The position numbers were made by a program, and so were the translations under genes. Below are positions 57,572 to 64,000 of a DNA stretch of 64,000 bases, piece after piece; position 1 is the first letter of the stretch; each line of letters starts with the position of its first letter. A model generated the notes under the pieces. That model searched no databases. It saw only the letters and a program-made list of their open reading frames with translations, and had not been told where the DNA came from. Source of the DNA: Haberlea rhodopensis (lineage: Eukaryota > Streptophyta > Magnoliopsida > Lamiales > Gesneriaceae). Where the stretch lies: contig CAJQUN010000015.1 of NCBI GenBank assembly GCA_907163345.1, positions 9,394,886-9,458,885 of the forward strand, given 5' to 3'.

Positions 57572-59280
57572 TTAATAGACGAGGATGTCGTCAATGAATA
57601 CGATCACAAACTGATCGAGGTACTCCTGAAATACTCTGTTCATCAGGCTCATAAAAACTGCAGGTGCATTTGTTACACCGAAAGGCATCACCAAGAACTC
57701 ATAGTGTCCATATCGAGTTCTAAAAGCCGTCTTTTGAACATCACCGGCTCTAACCCGCACCTGATGATAGCCTGACCTCAAGTCTATCTTTGAGTACACC
57801 TCTGTACCCTGAAGCTGGTCGAACAGATCATCAATCCTCGGAAGTGGATATCTGTTCTTCACTGTGGCCTTGTTCAGTTGCCTGTAGTCAATGCACAGAC
57901 GCATTGATCCATCCTTCTTTTTCACGAACAAGACTGGTGCGCCCCAAGGCGATACACTAGGGCGAATGTATCCCTTGTCAAGGAGCTCCTGTAACTGTAC
58001 CTTTAGCTCCCTCAGCTCTGCCGGTGCCATCCTGTATGGGGCACGAGAAATAGCTGATGTCCCCGGCAGCAGCTCAATAGCAAACTCTACATCCCTGACA
58101 GGCGGAAATCCCGGAATCTCATCTGGGAACACATCAATAAACTCCGCCACAATCGGAATGTCCTCAGCTCTCACTTCTTTTTCCTCAGATACGTCCACAG
58201 CATAAATGATGTAACCTGTGTGGCCGTGTTCCAATAACCGCGACATCTTCACCGCTGATATCACTGGAATCCTTGGACGAGAGCCGTCCCCATAAAAAGT
58301 CCACTGGGACCCCTGATCAGACAGAAAACGTACAATCCTCTGCCGGCAGTCTACCACAGCTCGGTATCTGCTCAACACATCAATGCCGATAATACAGTCA
58401 AAGTCTGCCATTTCTAACTGAATCAGATCAGCCCTCAGATCATTGCCCTCAAAATAAATGAGGCAATCAGACAACAGCCGATTCGCAATCACATGCTTCC
58501 CCGTGGGTGTCGAGACCATGAGAGGCGTGGGTAACAGAGACGAGCACAAGTGGTGTCTCTCCACAAAAGCAACAGACACAAAAGAATGAGAAGCACCTGT
58601 ATCTACCAAAATAAATGCAGGGTACGTAAATAAATGACACGTACCAGCAATGACCTCCTCTGGGGCTGCCTCAGCCTGCTCCCTAGTCAGTGCATACACC
58701 TGACCCTGCGGTGGTACTGTCGCCTGACCTCCCTGCGGTCTAGGCGCAAACTGCTGTCTCGGCGGTGCCCTCCCAGCATCAAATCTTGGCCTATTCGGCC
58801 CGGAGTCTGCCTGACTTGCCCGATTGGGGCAGTTCCTAGCTAAGTGGCCCACCTTGCCACAAACATAACAGCCTCGGCAGTCACGTGACAAGTGAAATCC
58901 TCCACAACGGTCACACCTGTCCCCCCCTGACTTACTCCCTTGTGTAGGTCCTCGACTACTCTGCTTCTGACCTTGAGATTTCTTCCCACTAAATCTGGAA
59001 GATGATGAGGCTCCACGGTTCTTGAACTGATCCCCTCGTGGCCTCAAACTATCAGCAACAGATCTCTGTGATGGTACTGAAGGGGGTACAACATCCTTGT
59101 ATGCTCCCACTGCAATCTCTGCTAACTCTGCCCGTGTCAGGGCGTCATCAAAAGAGCTAGGGTTGTTGTAGACAACCCGGTCAAATAGTTCTGGCCTCAG
59201 TCCCTTCAGGAAATGCCTCATCTTGGCATGGCTGCTCACAGCGATATGGGGAACATACCTTAACAGCGAGGAATACTGCA
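57572..59280 (-). pseudogene. gag-pol: Gag C-terminus, protease and reverse transcriptase of R
   Basis: About 569 codons, in the same frame as the downstream half. The capsid C-terminal part is first. A Cys-rich pair lies at about 123-151, of which CYVCGKVGHLARNC is a standard zinc knuckle. The aspartic protease has DTGA at about 227-230. Reverse transcriptase spans about 390-569, with VKKKDGS, YPLPRIDDL and the catalytic FIDD. The frame ends in TAA right after IDDILVY, where related elements continue with a Ser codon. It therefore looks like a single-base nonsense mutation. There is an extra stretch of about nine residues near the start relative to element A. Confidence 0.93.
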
Positions 59281-59763
59281 AGCAAAGTCTGAAACTGACA
59301 TGTTGCCCTGCTTCAAATTCGTGAACTCGTCCTCCTTCACTTGTCTGGCAGCAGCAGAAAAATACCGGTTAAGGAACCGGGTCCTGAATACAGTCCAGTC
59401 TACTATCATGCCCTGAGCTTTCAGCTCCATCACCGTGGTCTTCCACCACATAGAAGGCTTCTTCGCCATCTGAAACTCGGCTAACCTCAACCATGCGGAA
59501 CGTGCACAAGGCGCAGTCACAAGTATCTGCTCTATCCGTTCTAGCCATTCTTCGGTCCCTTCTCCAGACTCGGTCCCCTCAAACATGGGTGGACGGAAAT
59601 TCAGAAACTGTGTTAAACTGAGCTCCCCAGGTAATAATATCTGTGCACTGGGCTCCACACCTACAGCAGGTGGTGGTAAAGGATTCGGCTGAGCAATACT
59701 GGCATTCCTACTGTCCATATCCCCTACCTCTTCATTGAGGTTCTCCGGATTAATCTCAGCCAT
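59260..59763 (-). pseudogene. gag: Gag N-terminus of R, frameshifted
   Basis: The frame begins at ATG 59761-59763, the position homologous to the A gag start. It runs about 160 codons to MSVSDFA. There one base is missing relative to element A (near 59280), sending translation into an early stop. Motifs MAKKPSMWWK and FLNRYFSAA place it in the plant gypsy gag family. Confidence 0.92.
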
Positions 59764-59965
59764 GCTGTAACACAAGAGTTAACAACAATACCAAAAGCAG
59801 TTCATAATATAAGCCATTAGATAACAAGAGTATCATATTCAAAAGCATGTTAGTATATCACTTATACAACAATATGCATCACATGCATAACATGCCCAAC
59901 AATGAGTACCTAGCCAACTTGTCTCTAAAGGCTACCCTTCACTCTTCCCTGGTTATCTAACCACT

Positions 59966-59977
59966 GCTCTGATACCA
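59966..59977 (-). other. PBS of element R, tRNA-iMet type
   Basis: Perfect TGGTATCAGAGC on the minus strand, five bases from the LTR. Confidence 0.95.
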
Positions 59978-60514
59978 CAAAATGTGAGACCCCGAGATCT
60001 CAAGATACTAATAGGTGCGATTAAGAGAACTAAACATTCATATGAATAAATCAGAGTAATGAGTCATGTTGATAGTCCTGAGCTTAAGGGGTACAGTAGC
60101 GAAAGTTTCAAAAAGGAATTTCACAAATTCCTACAAAATGTGCTACACTATAGTCTTAGTCTACCACATGTTAAAGCTATATAAAATTTTCTCAACAAGC
60201 AGCTAATCCTGTAGCTCTCCTTACAGCTCAGCTTCTCAACCCTGACCCTGGTTCTCAACATCAAAAGCACCTACAAAGACAACCCCCAACACATGAGCAT
60301 AACACAATTCATATTCAACATAATATGAGAATAAGGCGTAAATGCACAATCATAAAATACAAATCACTTCCTGTATTCCCATTGCATTTACAATGCCCAT
60401 TGGTTGTCCCTGTACCATAATTCATAATATAACACATTATATGAATGTATGGTTTCACAAATGAATGTCATGACATTTCCTCATTTTCTTTAGTCAGTCA
60501 TCATCAGTTATTTT

Positions 60515-60670
60515 AATGCTTCTTCGCTTTCATAATCTCAAAATAAGCGGTATCTCATCCTCGCTTCTTCATACTAGCGGTGTCTCATCCTCGCTCAGTA
60601 TGGTATAAACCCGCCTCCATGTGCAAGCGAGCCTCCCCCCTCCCGCTCCACATTTTTAGCGGTAAAGGGT
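60515..60670. repeat. CGCT/AGCG array, right LTR of R
   Basis: Counterpart of 53405-53560, with two substitutions noted. Confidence 0.8.
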
Positions 60671-61023
60671 AAGCATTAACACCTTAACCGTGATCGCCCT
60701 GACTCGTGGAATACATCTCTTTATCCCACATCACAATATGCAACAACAATGCATAATAACATGTATCAATTCATAATGCATCACATTGCATTTATCATGT
60801 GTCACACAGACAAACGTAAATACATGTTACCGTTGGGATGCCCGTACGTCGCTTACGTACCTTTCCAAAAAGTAGTGTGTGGTGGGACTCTATCCCCTGC
60901 GTTGTGTAGCCGTCTGTGAAGGCTCTACACCAGTGTACAACACAATATTAGATGTCTCATTACAATCCAATATCAAAATTTAACAAAATATAACAATTTA
61001 TATTTTTTTCAACATTCTGGGCC

Positions 61024-61129
61024 TCTCGATCGATCGGCCCCTCTTCCCGATCGATCGAGAAGACGTTTAAAATCAAAATCAAGATTCTGCCTCGCTCGAT
61101 CGATCGAGATGAAATGTCGATCGATCGAG
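61024..61129. repeat. TCGATCGATCGA palindrome cluster, right R LTR
   Basis: Four motifs, identical to the left copy. Confidence 0.93.
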
Positions 61130-62293
61130 ATGCTCTGTTCGAGAAATACCAACCCAGAATTTTCGAACACCTATATTTACACCCTTCGATCTAGCATAAA
61201 ACATACACCAAATGTTTAAACACTCATGCTAGCAAATAGAACACATTCCCCTGAGTGTATTCATATCAAGATTGCACCCCAAACACAAACCCACATGCAT
61301 TAAAATCACCCATGAACATCAGTACTCATCCAACATTTTCTGAAAACAGGGCATTGTCTTCCTGCCCAGATTTTTTTGAGTACACACTTTCAAGCAATGA
61401 AATCTACCACATAAGTCATGCAATTTGCTCGAATAAAAATGTCCAGGGTTTCACCAAACTACCATGCATATTTTCACATCGAAGGTTCACTCAAAAACCC
61501 TTCTAACATGCATAATACCACCCCTTCAATATCACTCCCAGATCACATATTTCCAGAAAACAGGGGAAAATATCTACCCAGATTTTCGAACACCTTACTT
61601 TACATGCTTAAATCTACCACATAAAACATGTAATGTGCTCAAGGAAAAATACTGGAAGCTTCATAAAAACATGATAAATGAACATGAATCGAAGGTTTAA
61701 CAAAACCTAAACTAACATGCCATTTTTCACACCAACAAAGTATGAGTTCAACAACATATTTTACAAACCCAGAAATGGTTTCTCACCCCTTTTGGCTCCG
61801 ATTTTTGCAAGCTTTCCAAGCAAGAAAAATGGTGGATCTCCTCTTGTTTTCCCTTACCAGATGTTGGACGAAAAAGTTGGAGAGAATGGAGTGATTTCAG
61901 TTATGACAAGGTGGAGTGGGAGATGAGAGAAGAGGTATGGGCAAGCTGCAGCTGGCAGCAGGGTATGGGTCAAGGGGGTGGTTTGTGGTGGGTTATGTGA
62001 TGTGTTATGTTTTGGTCCCGGTATTTCGCACGATGTATTAAAATATCCTCACATGATATTTTATAGTATTTTCTCAATAAAAATACTTCAATTCCCATTT
62101 ACAATATACTTTACCAAAACGATTAACACACACCCCAAATTAATCATGCCACAACCCCAAAATCCCAACATACAACACATGCACCCTCACATGCATCTCC
62201 CAATATTATTAATTCAACACAAGAATTAATATCATAATTATCACAACAATGATTAATGTCTAAATAACACGTAATCATTTCGGGGATATCACA

Positions 62294-62298
62294 GTACA
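62294..62298. repeat. TSD (right) of element R
   Basis: GTACA, matching 52869-52873. Confidence 0.95.
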
Positions 62299-62604
62299 AC
62301 ACTCTTCACGAGTCTTCTTGGCCTTAAGGGCTCCAAGGGTAGCCACAACACATGCACCAACTTTACTTGTTGATGACTTTACAATTTCCAACTTGCTTTG
62401 GTGTTGGAGGACCTTACAAAAAATCAACAAACACCTTCATGGTGTACCAACACGAAGAACACAAGACTCTAACAAAAGAAATGAATCACAAACTCCAATA
62501 CAACACAAATGTATGAGGATTGCAATGCTATATGAAATTTGAATTAGCAAAGCTTTGATGAAGTTTGTAGGCTTGTTTCTTGTCTTCAAAAAGCTCCACA
62601 AGAT

Positions 62605-62620
62605 CAATATTTATAGTGTA
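62605..62620 (-). promoter_or_regulatory. TATA box of copia LTR N2
   Basis: Minus-strand CACTATAAATATTG, just downstream (in transcription direction) of the GCGAT palindrome array. Confidence 0.5.
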
Positions 62621-62676
62621 GAAGGCCCCCAAGGCTCCTACTAGCCGTTGCTACACATAAGGCTGAAATCACTCCA

Positions 62677-62995
62677 CGATCGCCTCGGACATCGCCTCGG
62701 GCGATCACCATCGCCGCGCCCCAATGGTCACCATATACCACGCATCGCCTCAGGCGATCAATTGCATAAATCAATGTCGTAGCCTCAGCAGCTCAAAATC
62801 TTCCATCGCCTCAGGCGAAGCACACATCGCCTCAGGCGTTCAACTCATCGCCTCAGGCGATCAAACCATCGCTGCGGGTGAACTCCCCCTGCGCGCAAGC
62901 CTCGGCGTCGCCTCTGTCGATGGCCATGGCGATGTTGCTCCTGGCTGCCATCGCCTGGGGCGATGGTCACCATCGCCTGGGGCGATCCGTACCAA
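62677..62995. repeat. CATCGCCTCAGGCGATC palindrome array in copia LTR N2
   Basis: About a dozen imperfect units, many being the palindrome ATCGCCTNNGGCGAT, in U3 upstream of the TATA box. Some units have GGGG or GC centres, and arms are sometimes only half kept. Confidence 0.9.
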
Positions 62996-63164
62996 AATTT
63001 GCACACTTGATTTTCTCCAGTCAATCCACTTTCCAACCAATAAATCTGCACACTAAGTAGACATATTAGTATAACAAACACAAGTTTTGTTGATCATCAA
63101 AACTAAAAAATAGGCCGGGGTTAATTTAAGCATTAAACTTAACCAAGCGTTTAAGGCTCAACAA

Positions 63165-64000
63165 TCTCCCCCTTTTTGATGTTCACAAAACTTGATAAAC
63201 TTGAATATGTAATATGCATGAAATCTGAGTAAACATGACTCCCCCTTAACAATTGCATAGCACATACAAGATTACCAAGTAAAGCATTAAACAAACAACT
63301 CTCCCCCTCAAACCATGCATACACAAGCTCTCCCCCTCAAACTATGCATGTATTAAGCTTCAAGTTTATCACAAAATTCTCCCCATTTTTGTGATAATCA
63401 AAAAACACAAAATTTTAAATAATCAAAGCATAAGTAAATGTTGACACATAACCATATTTTAACAATTTACACATGTTCCTCAACAATCATGTAATTGCCA
63501 TAACAAGCATATGATTAAATTATTTAGAGGAATACAAACATGCGTTTAAGGCAATCAACAATGAATTCTAAATGTGCAAAATGTGCATATGTTCTACTAA
63601 GAGTACATGCACTCAAGCCCAATAAACATTAGAATTCTCAAACCAACATTTGATAAATTTATTAAGATCATGATAGTATTATATCAAATATAGAGCATCT
63701 AAACACTTGTGGCATGCTTAATCACATAATTTCACATAGCATATTCAAATTTGAATTCAAGACAAATCAAGATACTTACTATAAAAGAATAAGCATACAT
63801 CATGCATTAAAACAATTTATATGTGCATATGCTAAGGGGTTATGCATTTTACTACCAATAAATATTGAGCTTCATTATTTATTGGTCACAATTAATTTGT
63901 GCCAATTAAATTTTGAATTGCTCTTTAAATGCATAAAATAAATTTACATTTGATGACAAGAGTGCGTTCTTGTTATTGGTCATATACCTCGTGCTTCCTC
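63165..64000 (-). mobile_element. 3' internal region of copia-like N2 with multiple polypurine tracts
   Basis: Plus-strand CTCCCCC tracts recur at about 63172, 63240, 63302, 63333 and 63380. This fits the multiple polypurine tracts described for Sirevirus-type copia elements. No coding sequence was recognised before the window ends. Confidence 0.65.

Larger units (their letters stand above)
52874..62293 (-). mobile_element. Element R, young Del/Tekay-like chromovirus
   Basis: The 9420-base element is complete, with two 2311-base LTRs, a GTACA duplication, a PBS, a polypurine tract and gag-pol on the minus strand. By eye the LTRs differ at about ten positions (roughly 0.4%), so insertion is recent. 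The domain order is gag, protease, reverse transcriptase, RNase H, integrase, chromodomain, as in plant chromoviruses with long LTRs. One frameshift and one nonsense codon break the single reading frame. Confidence 0.96.
59983..62293 (-). mobile_element. 5' LTR of element R (right)
   Basis: 2311 bases. Predicted intron 1 is 60925-61786 (donor AAAGGG|GTGAG, acceptor GTGTAG|AGCC). Predicted intron 2 is 60271-60860 (donor AAAG|GTACGTAAG, acceptor TTGTAG|GTGC). A TATA-like CTATAAAAT lies near 62065 on the minus strand. Confidence 0.95.
52633..63164 (-). mobile_element. LTR of copia-like N2, split by element R
   Basis: 52633-52873 and 62294-63164 form one LTR when R and one TSD copy are removed. 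It ends GGCTCAACA, followed by a polypurine tract (63165-63180). A minus-strand TATA box ACTATAAATA lies near 62610. The first part resembles LTR N1 but is a different subfamily; the left end is missing. Confidence 0.72.

Noticed and set aside
55843..58205. Plus-strand frames opposite element R pol
   Set aside because: Antisense shadows of the true minus-strand gag-pol.
59776..59982. tRNA gene suggested by the sequence complementary to initiator-Met tRNA
   Set aside because: Only the 12-base primer site matches; there is no tRNA fold.

Overview
This window is almost entirely nested LTR retrotransposons, and points to gene-poor, probably pericentromeric chromatin of a flowering plant. The plant assignment rests on Ty3/gypsy chromovirus gag-pol, primer-binding sites (PBS) complementary to initiator-Met tRNA, an Athila/Tat-type element with a tRNA-Asp PBS, and copia LTRs with repeated polypurine tracts. 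Sixteen insertion events could be separated from shared ends (TG...CA), target-site duplications (TSDs) and broken host copies. No host gene is certain; one weak candidate lies at about 39.9-41.7 kb (- strand).

Layout, left to right. Element A (1-3059, -): gag open to the window edge, PBS and 5' LTR, inserted in the leader of element C. Element C (3060-7276, -): leader, PBS and truncated LTR, with solo LTR I inside it. Element E (7277-26212, -): non-autonomous Athila/Tat-like; its 3' LTR holds solo LTR G, its body holds the complete non-autonomous element D (12560-21328), and its 5' LTR holds solo LTR F. Element J (26710-36941, -) sits in an AT-rich minisatellite and has near-identical LTRs around an unreadable gag-pol. 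A Tat-like LTR remnant follows (about 36977-38314). Solo LTR K (38783-39668, +) lies downstream of the candidate gene and solo LTR L (42010-44388, -) upstream of it; L contains a 318-bp fold-back element. Then come remnant M (44394-47090), copia remnant N1 with solo LTR O inside it (47429-52632), and copia N2 (52633-64000). N2 is split by R (52874-62293, -), a young, nearly intact chromovirus with 2311-bp LTRs.

The main discovery candidate is a shared architecture inside the gypsy LTRs. Each has two intron-like segments with GT...AG edges. The first carries a cluster of near-palindromes (core CGATCGATCG); the second carries an array of small hairpins (CGCT...AGCG or variants). The second 5' splice site usually lies in an inverted repeat GTACGT-N3-6-ACGTAC. 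Solo LTR K matches LTR F but lacks exactly both segments, as expected if a doubly spliced transcript was reverse-transcribed and integrated. This suggests that LTRs of this lineage carry repeat-bearing spliced introns. Coordinates and motifs were read directly; splicing and its role are inferred.
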